Shown: positions 52,238-62,753, numbered from the stretch's first letter. The stretch: DNA of 64,000 bases from Devosia sediminis (GCF_016411825.1 NZ_JAEKMH010000004.1:310001-374000); one strand, 5' to 3'. Notes: a model not told the origin generated them from the letters alone. Program-made: numbers and translations.

Positions 52238-54503
52238 CAATGCGGCGTTTTGTCTGCGCCAGGGCGCCGGCATTGAGCCGGGAGATCAGCTCGGCAATGT
52301 CGCGTTGCGGCAGCGGCCGGCTGAACAGGTAGCCTTGCACCTGCTGGATGGTCGTGTTGTCGACCATGGCATTGAGCTGGGCCTCGGTTTCGACGCCCTC
52401 GGCGACCACGACGAGATCGAGGTCGCGGCCGAGCCGGGCGACATTGGTCAGAAGGCGCAGGGCCCGAGGCTTTTCGGCGATGTCGGCGACGAACGATCGG
52501 TCGATCTTGAGCTTGGAGAATGGCAGCGCACTGAGATAGCTCAGCGAGGAATAGCCGGTACCGAAATCGTCGAGCGCAATGCCGACGCCGCGCGCCGCGA
52601 GGCCCGAAAGCACATTGATGGCAATATCGCGCTCTTCGATGACAGCGGTTTCGGTGACTTCGATTTCGAGCCGCTCGGCTCCAAGGCCGGTGCGCGCCAG
52701 GGCAGTTTCCACCACCGCCTGCAGATCGATGGCGCGGAAATCGCGCGCCGAGACGTTCACGGCGACCCCGACCTGTCCCGGCCACTGGCTGCATTGCAGC
52801 GCCGCCTGAGCGATCACCCATTCGGTGATGTCGGAAATGACGCCGATTTCCTCGGCCAGCGGAATGAAGGTGGAGGGCGGCACTGGGCCAAGCTCGGGAT
52901 GGTCCCAGCGCGCCAGGGCTTCGCAGGACACCACTTTGCGCGTCGAAATGTCGAGCAGCGGCTGGAAGGCCAGGCTCAGGCCGCCGGTGGCGATCGCCTG
53001 GCGCAGGTCTCCCTTGAGGCGCTGGCGATAATGGTAGTCGACATCCATCTGCGCATGGAAAATCTGGCTCGTCGCCTTGCCTTCCGCCTTGGCGCTGTAG
53101 AGCGCCAGATCGGCCTTGGTCATCAGGTCGTCGAGACTGTCCTCGGCCAGCGCACTGGTGACGAGCCCGAGGCTCGCATTGACGTTGAGGGTCACGCTGT
53201 CGAGATTGAATGGCCGGGCAAAGGCCTGCATCACCCGTTGGCTGCGCTCGGACGCCTGGTCTCCCGTCGCTCCGCCATAGATGACGAACTCATCCCCGCC
53301 CAAACGTGCCAGCACTGCATCCTCGGTCAGCACATTGCGCAGCCGCTGCGCCACGTCCACCAGCAGTTGGTCACCCACGATATGCCCGAACGTATCGTTG
53401 ACATGCTTGAAGTCATCGATGTCGATGATCATCAGCGAATGCGTAGCGGGAGGCGTCTGATGACGGCGCGCCGCCAGGTCATCCGCCACCAGCTCGCCGA
53501 AATAGGCGCGGTTGGGCAGGCCGGTCAGCGTGTCGTGGCGGGCCATGAAATTGATGCGTTCCTGGGCGGCGACGCGCTCGCTGATATCCTCGAACAACAG
53601 CACGCAGCGGTCCCGTCCGGAACTGACGGTCACCTCGTAATATCCCCCTTCCGGCAGGCAGAGCAGAACCTTGCCGGAGGTGTGGCGCTCGATCAGGTCG
53701 AGCAGCCGGTCGACCGCGGCATGGGGCAGGCGTCCATTGTCGCGCTGCTGCCGCAGCAGCACGGGAAGCGGCGAGCGCAGAAGGTTGGGCGCACCGACCA
53801 GCGAAAAGAATTTCAGCGCCTGTTCGTTGGCGACGCTGACCGTTCCCTTGTCGTCGAGGAGGCACAGGCCATGGTCGAGCGTGGTGATGGCCATGTCGAG
53901 TTCGGCGGCGAGGCGCGACGCTTCCACCCGCCCGTGCACGGCACTGAGCAGGATGGCGCGGATGTCGGCCGCGAGCTTGCGGAAGCTCGAGAGCATGATG
54001 ATGAGGAGGATGGCGAGGACCGGGTGAAAGAAATCGCCCCGCAGCAGCAGCCCTAGCGACAGCGGCAGGATGACCATCAGCATCTGGATGGTCACCAGGC
54101 GATCAAGCCCGAAATTGCGCGCGCAGATGCCCACCATGACGGCAATGGTCAGCGAGGCGCTGACCAGTTCGGCGTAGGGATCGCGGACGATCAGCATGGC
54201 GACGAGGCACCACATGCCATAGATCAGGGCCAGCGCGCCGCCCCAGATGACGGCACGATTTTCCCAGTATTCGGCCCCGTCGACGTCGTCGGCGCTGATC
54301 GCGGCCTTCCAGAAGGCACGCATGTTGGCGTCGCGGATGAGGCCGAGCAGCAGGAAGAGGCCGGCCACGACATAGAGGGGGATGGATTGGACTTTCCAGG
54401 CCGTGAGCCCGGCCGCAAAGGCGCTCGCCAGCGAGCCAGCCAGCATCGCGCCGCGGTCGCCATAGACCGAGCGGATGACGGACACATAGTCCAGAGCTGG
54501 CAT
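52233..54503 (-). CDS. Membrane GGDEF-EAL protein (c-di-GMP turnover)
   Basis: About 756 residues from ATG 54503; GTG 54533, with AGGGA 7 nt before it, and ATG 54593 are alternatives. Several membrane helices in the first ~170 residues, a PAS-like segment (TTLDHGLCLLDDKGTVSVAN), a GGDEF domain with intact LARLGGDEFVIYGG, and an EAL domain with intact SCEALARWDHPELGPVP, DDFGTGYSSLSYLS and KIDRSFV. Both activities may be retained. In this window c-di-GMP has an obvious target, the PilZ domain of BcsA. Confidence 0.93.
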   Translation of the reverse strand: MPALDYVSVIRSVYGDRGAMLAGSLASAFAAGLTAWKVQSIPLYVVAGLFLLLGLIRDANMRAFWKAAISADDVDGAEYWENRAVIWGGALALIYGMWCLVAMLIVRDPYAELVSASLTIAVMVGICARNFGLDRLVTIQMLMVILPLSLGLLLRGDFFHPVLAILLIIMLSSFRKLAADIRAILLSAVHGRVEASRLAAELDMAITTLDHGLCLLDDKGTVSVANEQALKFFSLVGAPNLLRSPLPVLLRQQRDNGRLPHAAVDRLLDLIERHTSGKVLLCLPEGGYYEVTVSSGRDRCVLLFEDISERVAAQERINFMARHDTLTGLPNRAYFGELVADDLAARRHQTPPATHSLMIIDIDDFKHVNDTFGHIVGDQLLVDVAQRLRNVLTEDAVLARLGGDEFVIYGGATGDQASERSQRVMQAFARPFNLDSVTLNVNASLGLVTSALAEDSLDDLMTKADLALYSAKAEGKATSQIFHAQMDVDYHYRQRLKGDLRQAIATGGLSLAFQPLLDISTRKVVSCEALARWDHPELGPVPPSTFIPLAEEIGVISDITEWVIAQAALQCSQWPGQVGVAVNVSARDFRAIDLQAVVETALARTGLGAERLEIEVTETAVIEERDIAINVLSGLAARGVGIALDDFGTGYSSLSYLSALPFSKLKIDRSFVADIAEKPRALRLLTNVARLGRDLDLVVVAEGVETEAQLNAMVDNTTIQQVQGYLFSRPLPQRDIAELISRLNAGALAQTKRRIG

Positions 54504-54726
54504 TGTCTTGCGGGCCGATGGGGTCAGCAGCACGGAAAAATCCCTATTGCCCCGCCATTGGGGGCCGGAGGCATTAACAAGCCCTTGCCTCATTCGCCCC
54601 CTGGCGAGGCGATTCGGTGTGAAGGCTGAACGGCTGGTTAATATCGAGGCGTGATCGTGACAGGGCCGAGGGAGCCAAGCCGGTGCTGGGACGTTGATTG
54701 CCCGATTGCTGATTGCGGAGGCCATC

Positions 54727-55017
54727 ATGGTCGAGAAACTGTCGGATGCGGCCCGCGGCAAGGCGCTGGCTTCGCTGGTGGAGTGGCGCTACGAGGCCGG
54801 GGACGACGCGATCTTCCGGGATTTCAAGTTCGCGGATTTTTCCGAGGCCTTTGCCTTCATGGCGCGCGTGGCGCTTCTGGCAGAAAAGGCCGGCCATCAC
54901 CCCGAATGGTCAAATACCTACAACAAGGTCACCATTACCCTGACCACCCACGACGCCGGCGGCCTCAGCGACAAGGACGTGTCCCTCGCCACCGCAATCG
55001 ACAAGCTTCTTGCCTGA
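54727..55017 (+). CDS. phhB: 4a-hydroxytetrahydrobiopterin dehydratase
   Basis: Pterin-4-alpha-carbinolamine dehydratase, recycles the pterin cofactor of aromatic hydroxylases. 96 residues from ATG 54727, which has GGAGG 6 nt upstream. [20 protein letters not shown] and the active-site stretch [20 protein letters not shown] are diagnostic. Divergent from the GGDEF-EAL gene and convergent with dnaE2. Confidence 0.95.
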   Translation: MVEKLSDAARGKALASLVEWRYEAGDDAIFRDFKFADFSEAFAFMARVALLAEKAGHHPEWSNTYNKVTITLTTHDAGGLSDKDVSLATAIDKLLA

Positions 55018-55032
55018 TCCGATCTCCGGCCG

Positions 55033-58000
55033 TCAGTGAAAATTGCGTCCCTTGGGCATGGCCGAATAGGCCCGGCGGCGCGCCATTTCGATTTCGCGCA
55101 CCGCATTCCGATCCCGGCTCTGGCTACCCGGCGGGCCGGTTTTTCCCTCGTCAGCTCTGGCGAGAATACGGTCGCCATAGTCCTTGCCGTGAGAGAGATC
55201 GAGAAGCTGCGGCGTCAAATCCTCGAAATTCTCTGCAATGACATGGATGACGCCATGTCCGGATTGCACCTTGCCGCGGACGGCCAGCATACGGCTTGAA
55301 AGAATGATCTTGCGCAACCGGTCGTCCTCGAACAGCTTTGGCCACACTACGATATTGGCGACACCCGTCTCGTCTTCCAGCGTAACAAAGATCACGCCAC
55401 TGGCAGTCCCCGGACGCTGACGCACAAGAACAAGGCCTGCGACTTCTACTCTGATATCAGAGGGAATGCTTGCGAGGTTTTCGGCCCGCGTGGTGCCACG
55501 CGCCATCAGCACGGGTCGCAGGAACTGCACGGGGTGGCCCTTGAGCGAGAGCGACAGAGTGGAATAATCGTGCACCACCTCTTCTCCCGGCGACATCAGG
55601 GGTAATCCTGCCGGTTCTTCTGCCTGTAAATCCACGGGAGGGCCCGCAGAGGAAAACAGCGGCAGCGTTTCGGCACCATGCGTCCCGACCAATCCCTTGA
55701 CCGTCCAGAGCGCCTCGCGCCGGTTGAGCCCAAAACAGGAAAACGCATCAGCCCGCGCCAGCTTTTCGAGGCTTGCGACAGGGATGCCAGTCCGCAACCA
55801 GACTTCGCGCACCGATGCATAACCATCGCCACGGGCCGCCACGATGCGCTCGACATCCTTGTCAGCCAAACCTTCCACTCGCCCCAATCCCAATCGAACG
55901 GCGTGCTCGGTCCGTATCTGGTCGATCATAGCTCGATGCCTGGGCCAGACATGATCGGCAAGGTTGCGCTTTTTCCGCTCAAGCGTCGATTCCAGCATGG
56001 ACGTATTGACGCTGGCGGGCAGGACCTCGACGCCATGTTCAGTCGCATCGCGCACCAACTGGCTGGGTGCATAAAAACCCATCGGCTGGGAATTGAGCAG
56101 CGCACACAAAAACACATCGGGGTAATGACATTTGAGCCAGCACGAGGCGTAGACCAGAAGAGCAAAACTAGCCGCATGGCTTTCGGGAAAGCCATATTCG
56201 GCAAAGCCTTCGATTTGCGAAAAGCAGCGCTCGGCGAACTCGCGAGTGTAGTTGCGCTCGGGATTGCCGATCATGCCGGCAATGAAGCGTTCCTTGAAGA
56301 TGTTGATTTTGCCCGTGCGCCGCCAAGAGGCCATGGCGCGTCGCAACTGGTCAGCCTCGCCTGGCGTAAAACCCGCACCGACAATGGCCATTTGCATGGC
56401 CTGTTCCTGGAACAAGGGAATACCAAGGGTTTTCTTGAGAACCTGGTCGAGCGGATCGTTGGGCTTTGCCTCCCAGGGCTCCGTGCCGTCACGGCGCTTG
56501 AGATAGGGATGAACCATGCCACCCTGGATCGGTCCGGGCCTGACGATCGCCACCTCGATGACGAGGTCGTAGAATTCCTTGGGCTTGAGGCGCGGCAGCA
56601 TGGTCATCTGCGCCCGGCTCTCGATCTGGAACACGCCGATCGTGTCGGCGCGATGGGTCATTTCATAGACAGGCTTGGCGCGCTCCGGATAATCGAACTC
56701 CTCGGTTTGCAGCTCCGCCAGCTTGATTGGCCGCTGGTAATGGCTTTCCATGAGCTCGAAACCACGCCTGAGACAGGTGAGCATTCCCAAGGCCAGGATA
56801 TCGACCTTGAGGATCTTGAGCGCGTCGATATCGTCTTTGTTCCATTCGATGATGGTACGGCTGTCCATCGCCGACTTGCTGATCGGCACCAGGCTTTCAA
56901 GACTGTCGCGGGTGATGACAAAGCCACCGACATGCTGGCTGAGATGGCGCGGAAAACCCCGCAAGACCTTCACTACCTCGAACATCTGCGCCATGACCGG
57001 ATCATCGGGATTGAGCCCGAGATTGGCCAGGTCGCGCAGGTCGAGCTTGCTGCCCCAGCCCCAGTGAAGCTGATTGAAAGCAGCGATCGTGTCGTCGGAA
57101 ACGCCGAACACCTTGGCCGTTTCGCGAATGGCACTCTTGGAGCGGTAGGAAATGACATTGGCCGTCAGACCCGTCCGCCGGCCACCATACTTCTTGTAGA
57201 CATACTGCATCACCTCCTCGCGCCGCTCATGCTCGAAATCGACATCGATATCGGGCGGTTCGTCGCGTTCGGTGGAGATGAAGCGGCCAAAGACCAGCGT
57301 TGCCTTGCGCGGATCGACCGAGGTGATTTCAAGACAGAAACACACCGTGGAGTTGGCTGCCGAGCCGCGGCCCTGGCAGAGGATGCCCCGCTCTTCGCGC
57401 GCGAACTTGACGATGTCATGGACCGTCAGAAAGTAGGCGGCGTAGCCCTTGTAGGCGATGAGGCAAAGCTCGGACCAGATGCTGCGTTTGATGTCGTCGT
57501 GAAGGCCCTCGGGAAAGCGGCGTGCCGCCCCCTCCCATGTCAGCCGTTCCAGCGTCTGCTGCGCGGTCTCGCCGTCGCCGATGGTCTCCTCGGGGTAATT
57601 GTATTCGAGCTGCTCGAGGCCAAAACTGATGCGCCCGGCAAAGGCCTGGGTTTGTGCAATCGCATCGGGATGTTCTGCGAAAAGCCGGGCCATTTCATCG
57701 GGAAACTTGAGATGCCTTTCGGCATTGGCGCTAAGCAAAAAGCCGGCTTCTTCCAGGGTCACATGCTCGCGAATGCAGGTGACCACATCGAGCACGATGC
57801 TGCGGTCGGCGCGGTGGTAATGGACGTCATTGCTGGCGATCATCCGGGCGCCATGACGCTTGGACAACGCATCAATCCGATTGAGCCGCGCGCGGTCCTG
57901 TCCATCAAAACGCGGCACGCCGGCGATCCAAACACGTCCAGGAGCCTGGCGGCTAAGCCGGTCCAATGTCTTTTCAGTGAGTCCCCAGTCTTGCTCGTCA

Positions 58001-58491
58001 GGCATCAGAATAAAGAGCTGGCCTTGCGAAAAGTCCTCGATCGGTCCCTGCTCATCGTCTGAGGTCGGCGTGTTGGAAGCGAAAAGATCATCGAACAATA
58101 AATATGGACTGCCCTTTTCGCCGCGTTTATTGGCGACAGTCAGCAGCTTGCAAAGCCGACCATAGGAAACCCGATCCGTGGGATAGGCGATGATATCGGG
58201 CGTGCCGTCGGCAAAGACCAACCGGACGCCGACATAGTAGCGGAAGTCCGGACTTCTCTTCTTGTTTTCACGCACCGCCACATAAGCTCTGACCACGCCG
58301 GCAAAACTGTTGCGATCACAGAGACCAAGCCCGGTCATGCCCATGGCCATGGCATGGGCAACCAGCTCTTCGGGATGTGAGGCACCCCGAAGAAACGAGA
58401 AATTGCTGGTGGTGATGAACTCGGCATAGAACGGCGCCTCAAGCCGGATCGGCGGCGGCGCATCGGTCTCGTCAAGCAAGTCCATGCTCAT
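55033..58491 (-). CDS. dnaE2: Error-prone DNA polymerase DnaE2
   Basis: C-family translesion polymerase of the SOS mutagenesis cassette. 1152 residues from ATG 58491, overlapping the imuB stop as ATGA (an in-frame ATG at 58515 is less likely). An N-terminal PHP domain (FAEFITTSNFSFLRGASHPE; LCDRNSFAGVVRAY), the catalytic stretch PPDIDVDFEHERREEVMQYV with its Asp residues, RGSAANSTVCFCLEITS, and a C-terminal OB fold. Shorter at the C-terminus than replicative DnaE. Confidence 0.96.
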   Translation of the reverse strand: MSMDLLDETDAPPPIRLEAPFYAEFITTSNFSFLRGASHPEELVAHAMAMGMTGLGLCDRNSFAGVVRAYVAVRENKKRSPDFRYYVGVRLVFADGTPDIIAYPTDRVSYGRLCKLLTVANKRGEKGSPYLLFDDLFASNTPTSDDEQGPIEDFSQGQLFILMPDEQDWGLTEKTLDRLSRQAPGRVWIAGVPRFDGQDRARLNRIDALSKRHGARMIASNDVHYHRADRSIVLDVVTCIREHVTLEEAGFLLSANAERHLKFPDEMARLFAEHPDAIAQTQAFAGRISFGLEQLEYNYPEETIGDGETAQQTLERLTWEGAARRFPEGLHDDIKRSIWSELCLIAYKGYAAYFLTVHDIVKFAREERGILCQGRGSAANSTVCFCLEITSVDPRKATLVFGRFISTERDEPPDIDVDFEHERREEVMQYVYKKYGGRRTGLTANVISYRSKSAIRETAKVFGVSDDTIAAFNQLHWGWGSKLDLRDLANLGLNPDDPVMAQMFEVVKVLRGFPRHLSQHVGGFVITRDSLESLVPISKSAMDSRTIIEWNKDDIDALKILKVDILALGMLTCLRRGFELMESHYQRPIKLAELQTEEFDYPERAKPVYEMTHRADTIGVFQIESRAQMTMLPRLKPKEFYDLVIEVAIVRPGPIQGGMVHPYLKRRDGTEPWEAKPNDPLDQVLKKTLGIPLFQEQAMQMAIVGAGFTPGEADQLRRAMASWRRTGKINIFKERFIAGMIGNPERNYTREFAERCFSQIEGFAEYGFPESHAASFALLVYASCWLKCHYPDVFLCALLNSQPMGFYAPSQLVRDATEHGVEVLPASVNTSMLESTLERKKRNLADHVWPRHRAMIDQIRTEHAVRLGLGRVEGLADKDVERIVAARGDGYASVREVWLRTGIPVASLEKLARADAFSCFGLNRREALWTVKGLVGTHGAETLPLFSSAGPPVDLQAEEPAGLPLMSPGEEVVHDYSTLSLSLKGHPVQFLRPVLMARGTTRAENLASIPSDIRVEVAGLVLVRQRPGTASGVIFVTLEDETGVANIVVWPKLFEDDRLRKIILSSRMLAVRGKVQSGHGVIHVIAENFEDLTPQLLDLSHGKDYGDRILARADEGKTGPPGSQSRDRNAVREIEMARRRAYSAMPKGRNFH

Positions 58492-60125
58492 GGGAAAATC
58501 CCATGCAGGAACCACCTTATTTCCTGCCCGGCGCCATAAAGGCCTTGCCGGAAGACCCAGAAACGGCGGCCCTCCTGGTCTTCGACCACGAAATAGTCCC
58601 GCGTTGCAGTTCGTGGATCGAGAAGCGGCAGGTCAGGAATATAGGGCGGCGGCTTGGGGGGCTCGCCTGGTTCAGGTTTTTTCGGTTCAGGCGGCTCGAC
58701 CAGCTTGAGCCGCACGGCATGTCGCCACCATTCGCCGCCCAGCCGCTCGGGCCCCTGCCCCTTGACCAGTCTATAGGTTTCACGTCGCCAGACCATCAGC
58801 GCCGGCAGCCCATCAGGCACCTGTGCCGTAATCCCAACCCGTTCCGGCATGGGCAAAAGTCGCAAGGGGCGATTAAGCCTCGGCGCCGCAATCGGTTGGA
58901 CGGTGGCATTGACGAGGGCCGGCACCAGCCGTGCGGCCCGTTCGGGCAGGTGGCTGGCGATAAGTTCGGTCTGCAGAACCGCCGTTGATCCCAGCCGGCT
59001 CGAAAGACGGTCATTGAGCCGATCGATGTCTTCAAGGCCATTGTCGACCGAAAAAGCACCGGTCTGGACCGCTTCGAGCCCTTCGACGCTACTGGCCGCC
59101 AGCCGCACCATGTCGATGCCGAAGCCGGGATCATAATTTTCCTCTTCCAGCCGTTGTGCCCGATGCCGGAAGAGATCGCTGATATGGTGAGGGTTGCGTG
59201 TCACCCGGGCGGCGTTGAGCGACAGGGTCATGACCTTGTGGTCGACCCGGTAAAGGAAGAGATGGAAGGTCTGCGCCCCGAGGCCTTGTGCTTCAAGGAG
59301 CGAACTCAGTTGCACAGCCAGATCACGGGTCAGCATCAAGACGTCATCCAGGAGACTGATCGGCTCGGCAAGGCGCTTTTCCACGTGATGCTCGACAGCC
59401 GGAAGGCGAGGCGCCATTCGCTCTTCGATATCGCCAAAAGCCTGGTCGATGCGGAGGAGGGCAGATCCGAAGCGCGCCTTGAGTTGCTTGCGCGAGCGAT
59501 GCCGCACCTGCCCAATCGTATTGAGCCCCATCTGCAAGAAGGTGGACACCTGCGTCTCGGGCAGGCGCAAGGCCGCCACCGGCAAGGCATCGAGCACGGC
59601 GGCAAGATCGGCATCTTCGACCACCTGGCTACGGGCAAAGTGGCTGACTGCCCAGGCCGCGCCGATCGTAGGCGCAACCGCTCCCGAGACCGCATAGCCA
59701 AGATCGCGCAGGCGCGACAGGACCATGCGCAGCATCTGCCTCTCGCCGCCAAACAGGTGGCTGACCCCGGTAATATCGAGCACCAAGTCGCCAAACGGAG
59801 CGCTATCTGAGAGGATCGAGACCAGAGGGCTGGCATTGGAATGCCAGTCGGCAAAACTTTCGAATGCCGCAGTCAGTCCGGCGCGATCGATTTCCAATAC
59901 TGTCAGATTTGGCCAGATGGCCCGCGCATCGGCCAGATTCTGGCCAATGCGCAACCCCTCCTTCATCAGCTGCGGCTCGATGGCAGCCAGGCGCAACCCG
60001 CCCTTTATCCGCTCGTAAAGAACCAGCGGCACGTCCTTGAGCGTTGGATCAGCCCGCTTGAGAAAATCCGTCGCCCAATAGGGCAGGTACAAAGCCAGAA
60101 AGCGGCGCCGGGGCGCGAGGCGCAT
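58488..60125 (-). CDS. imuB: ImuB, Y-family polymerase-like mutagenesis protein
   Basis: 545 residues from ATG 60125 (60164 is an in-frame alternative). MRLAPRRRFLALYLPYWATD and DLVLDITGVSHLFGGE are typical of ImuB, a catalytically inactive Y-family relative that bridges DnaE2 to the beta clamp. The start overlaps the imuA 3' end by 77 bp. Together with dnaE2 it forms the SOS mutasome of Alphaproteobacteria. Confidence 0.9.
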   Translation of the reverse strand: MRLAPRRRFLALYLPYWATDFLKRADPTLKDVPLVLYERIKGGLRLAAIEPQLMKEGLRIGQNLADARAIWPNLTVLEIDRAGLTAAFESFADWHSNASPLVSILSDSAPFGDLVLDITGVSHLFGGERQMLRMVLSRLRDLGYAVSGAVAPTIGAAWAVSHFARSQVVEDADLAAVLDALPVAALRLPETQVSTFLQMGLNTIGQVRHRSRKQLKARFGSALLRIDQAFGDIEERMAPRLPAVEHHVEKRLAEPISLLDDVLMLTRDLAVQLSSLLEAQGLGAQTFHLFLYRVDHKVMTLSLNAARVTRNPHHISDLFRHRAQRLEEENYDPGFGIDMVRLAASSVEGLEAVQTGAFSVDNGLEDIDRLNDRLSSRLGSTAVLQTELIASHLPERAARLVPALVNATVQPIAAPRLNRPLRLLPMPERVGITAQVPDGLPALMVWRRETYRLVKGQGPERLGGEWWRHAVRLKLVEPPEPKKPEPGEPPKPPPYIPDLPLLDPRTATRDYFVVEDQEGRRFWVFRQGLYGAGQEIRWFLHGIFP

Positions 60126-60864
60126 GGCTTCCGGCGGACGGTGATGTAAAGACTGCAAGCCCATTGTCGGTCCATTCCAAAAACCACTCGTTACGCTGTC
60201 CGGCGACCCGGCCTTTCTCGAGCTTCAGACGCCAGCGCGGAGCACCGGGAGCCCTGATGTCATAGGGGTTTCGTCCGCTGCGATGCGGCAAAACCCTCCA
60301 CCGCAGATGACTGGCGCTGCTCTGCGCACTCGCCCCATAGCGCAGGAGAAACAGCGACACGTGATGGGCGCTGGCCCTCAGACTGAGCCGTCGGCTGGCG
60401 GTGAAGTTGAGCAATTTCGGTGTGCCACGAATATCGGCCACCACGGCGGCCACCGCACTGCAGGAAATGACCTCTTCGACGGCCCAGAGAAATTCCATCA
60501 TGTCGGCTGTCCGCACGATCACCATGGCACTGGGATGAAGGCCGAAAGACGCCAGGCCTGGGCCATAGGGCATGCCGAAAGTCTGGGCATCGGATGCCAG
60601 CTGGAGATAGAACACGCTGGGCCGCTGCTCTGTCAGAAGGGCCTTGGCCTGCGCCAGCGCAAAACCCATGCCCAGCCCCCCATCGCGGCTCGCATCGGCA
60701 AAAATTTCCTGCACCAGTCCCGCCGGCAGTGCGGGAAAAACCAAAGCACCCTGCTGTTCGGACTCCACGCGCGACCGCACCTCGGCCAAGGCCGGTTTGC
60801 GCTCGATATCGGCAATGATGTCCCGCAGCGCGGCAAGGCGCTGTTGTTGGTCCGGGGGGTGCAT
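60049..60864 (-). CDS. imuA: ImuA, RecA-like mutagenesis protein
   Basis: 271 residues, first gene of imuA-imuB-dnaE2. RecA-fold elements are recognisable (EIFADASRDGGLGMGFALAQ; RPSVFYLQLASDAQTFGMPY; HPSAMVIVRTADMMEFLWAV). The long overlap with imuB means its tail and the imuB start share DNA; the Pro/Ala-rich last ~30 residues may not be functional. Preceded by a LexA box. Confidence 0.87.
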   Translation of the reverse strand: MHPPDQQQRLAALRDIIADIERKPALAEVRSRVESEQQGALVFPALPAGLVQEIFADASRDGGLGMGFALAQAKALLTEQRPSVFYLQLASDAQTFGMPYGPGLASFGLHPSAMVIVRTADMMEFLWAVEEVISCSAVAAVVADIRGTPKLLNFTASRRLSLRASAHHVSLFLLRYGASAQSSASHLRWRVLPHRSGRNPYDIRAPGAPRWRLKLEKGRVAGQRNEWFLEWTDNGLAVFTSPSAGSHAPRAPAPLSGFVPALLGDGFSQAG

Positions 60865-60881
60865 AGGGCAACCGGCTATGT

Positions 60882-60896
60882 GAACAAAGAGAGAAC
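60882..60896 (-). promoter_or_regulatory. LexA (SOS) box, alphaproteobacterial type
   Basis: On the minus strand GTTC-TCTCTTT-GTTC, an exact match to the alphaproteobacterial consensus GTTC-N7-GTTC. It ends 18 bp upstream of the imuA start. Confidence 0.88.
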
Positions 60897-61093
60897 ATTT
60901 AGACTCCGAATCCGAGAAGAGTCGAGTCCCTTTTGCGCGGTCCTACTGTGTCCGGCCTGCATCAACCCCGTTCAAGAGCGCGCGAGTAGGGGAGAAAACC
61001 CATTGAGAAACCGCCGCTTATCACTAAGTCTGCTCCTGCTTGCCGACCGGCTCGCAGCAGCCCTTTCACTCGACCCCGACGGAGGCTTTTGCC

Positions 61094-61537
61094 ATGTTCG
61101 AGGCCTTGACCCGCCTGTTCGGAAAGCCCGAGGCGCCGGCCGACCTGCACGACCCTAAGCTGGCCGTGGCGGCCCTCCTGGTGCATTTGGCGGCCGTCGA
61201 CGGCTCCATGCAGGAGGACGAGCGCAAGGCCATTCGCGGCGCCCTGATGGACTATTACGACCTCGACGAAGCCGCGGTCGACAAACTGGTGCGCGAGGCC
61301 GCCCGTCACGATGCCGAAGCGGTGGATTTCTATAAGTTCACCAGTGGCTTGACCCAGCTCGACATGGGCGACCGCATCGAGATCATCCGCATGATGTGGA
61401 CCGTGGTCTTTGCCGACCGCAAGAATCACGAGCTCGAGGACAATATGGTCTGGCGCATTGCCGAACTGATCGGCGTTTCGAGCCGCGACCGTACTATCCT
61501 GCGCAACCAGGTCCGCGGGCGCACCACCGAGGACTAG
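61094..61537 (+). CDS. TerB-family protein
   Basis: 147 residues from ATG 61094 (GGAGG 8 nt upstream). A helical bundle with AVAALLVHLAAVDGSMQEDER and the repeat-like TVVFADRKNHELEDNMVWRI, both with TerB-type acidic metal-site residues. Named for tellurite resistance but usually of unknown function. Tail-to-tail overlap of 4 bp with the next gene. Confidence 0.87.
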   Translation: MFEALTRLFGKPEAPADLHDPKLAVAALLVHLAAVDGSMQEDERKAIRGALMDYYDLDEAAVDKLVREAARHDAEAVDFYKFTSGLTQLDMGDRIEIIRMMWTVVFADRKNHELEDNMVWRIAELIGVSSRDRTILRNQVRGRTTED

Positions 61538-62103
61538 TACGCCTCGAACTTGCCGATGATTTCGACTTCATCGGTCAGACAGTCGAAATCGCCAGCCTTA
61601 TCAGCGGCTTGCTGCGCCAGCACATTGGCGTTGGCATTGGCGCGCGCATCCACATAGGCGATGTGGCAGCTATTGCCCTCCGCGATCTGGCTGACCACCA
61701 GAACCTGACCGAAATCTTCGCCCGTCTCGGAATGGGCGGTGTGGTAACGCACGATCGTGGCTATCGGAAACCACCTTCCCGAGGCATTGGACAGACGCCA
61801 TTCGAGCTTTTCGCCCAGCCGGTTGAAGGGCGGAAGGGTTTGAAATCCCACGCTGTTTTCGTCCGCATCGAAGCCATAGCTCAATGAAAACCGGAGGTCC
61901 CCTTCCTCCACCTTGAGCGGAAAGCCCTTGTAACCCGGGCAGGACCAGGAAACGCCGAAGTCGTCGGCCTCGAGCACCAGGCAATCGCTGTCGAGATTGA
62001 GGTCGGTATAGGCGCTGACAAAGCCCGACTGGGCAGCGGCCGAACCTGTTCCGAGGACCAGCATCAGCAGGCAATTTGTTAGCAGACTGTTAACCCTGGA
62101 CAT
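61534..62103 (-). CDS. Uncharacterised secreted protein
   Basis: 189 residues with a clear signal peptide (LLTNCLLMLVLGTGSAAAQ). The mature part has two Cys pairs (SDCLVLEADDFGVSWSCPGY; GNSCHIAYVD and FDCLTD) and aromatic-rich beta segments, consistent with a small disulfide-stabilised periplasmic domain. I do not recognise the family with certainty. Monocistronic. Confidence 0.72.
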   Translation of the reverse strand: MSRVNSLLTNCLLMLVLGTGSAAAQSGFVSAYTDLNLDSDCLVLEADDFGVSWSCPGYKGFPLKVEEGDLRFSLSYGFDADENSVGFQTLPPFNRLGEKLEWRLSNASGRWFPIATIVRYHTAHSETGEDFGQVLVVSQIAEGNSCHIAYVDARANANANVLAQQAADKAGDFDCLTDEVEIIGKFEAY

Positions 62104-62209
62104 GACCTTCGTTCTCCTCGCGTTACGCTGGCATCGGAAAAGGATGATTCAGATCAATATGCCGCCATGATGACCATGCCAGATTGATCGACACAAGGAG
62201 ACCGGACCG

Positions 62210-62659
62210 ATGTTCAAGACCATCCTCGTTGCCAGTGACGGATCCGAGCAGGCCAGCAAGGCGCTCGACGCTGCCCTCGAACTGGCCCGCCTTAACGGCG
62301 CCAGCCTCACCATTCTGACCGCCACCGATCCGGTCGCCACCGGCATCGGCTCGGGCGGCTTCGGCACCATCGATGCCGGCCCCATCGTGGCGCGGCTCGA
62401 AGAGGCCTATGCCAGCGAAGCGGCGGACCTCTTGGCCAAGGCCCGGCACCGCGCCCAGGAGGCCGGCATCACGCCCGAGACCCTGCACCTGCCCCGCCAT
62501 CGCCCGGCCGACGCGATTCTCGAAACCGCGACGGAGCGGGGAGTGGACCTGATCGTCATGGGCTCGCATGGACGGCGCGGGCTCAACCGCCTGCTGCTCG
62601 GCAGCCAGGTCGCCGAGGTGCTGGCGCGCTCGACCCTGCCCGTGCTGGTGGTCAAATAG
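62210..62659 (+). CDS. Universal stress protein (UspA family)
   Basis: 149 residues, single Usp domain. [20 protein letters not shown] opens it, and the ATP-binding motif [20 protein letters not shown] (G-2x-G-9x-G-S type) is near the C-terminus. Shine-Dalgarno AAGGAG 9 nt before ATG. Role under stress inferred from the family. Confidence 0.93.
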   Translation: MFKTILVASDGSEQASKALDAALELARLNGASLTILTATDPVATGIGSGGFGTIDAGPIVARLEEAYASEAADLLAKARHRAQEAGITPETLHLPRHRPADAILETATERGVDLIVMGSHGRRGLNRLLLGSQVAEVLARSTLPVLVVK

Positions 62660-62753
62660 CGGCAGCGCGGGTCTGCGTTTGGCCTTGCCTTTGGAGGGGT
62701 TTGTGGGCAGAACGGCCCGCGACAACCCTCCCCTCCTCACGGCAGTTGTGAAA

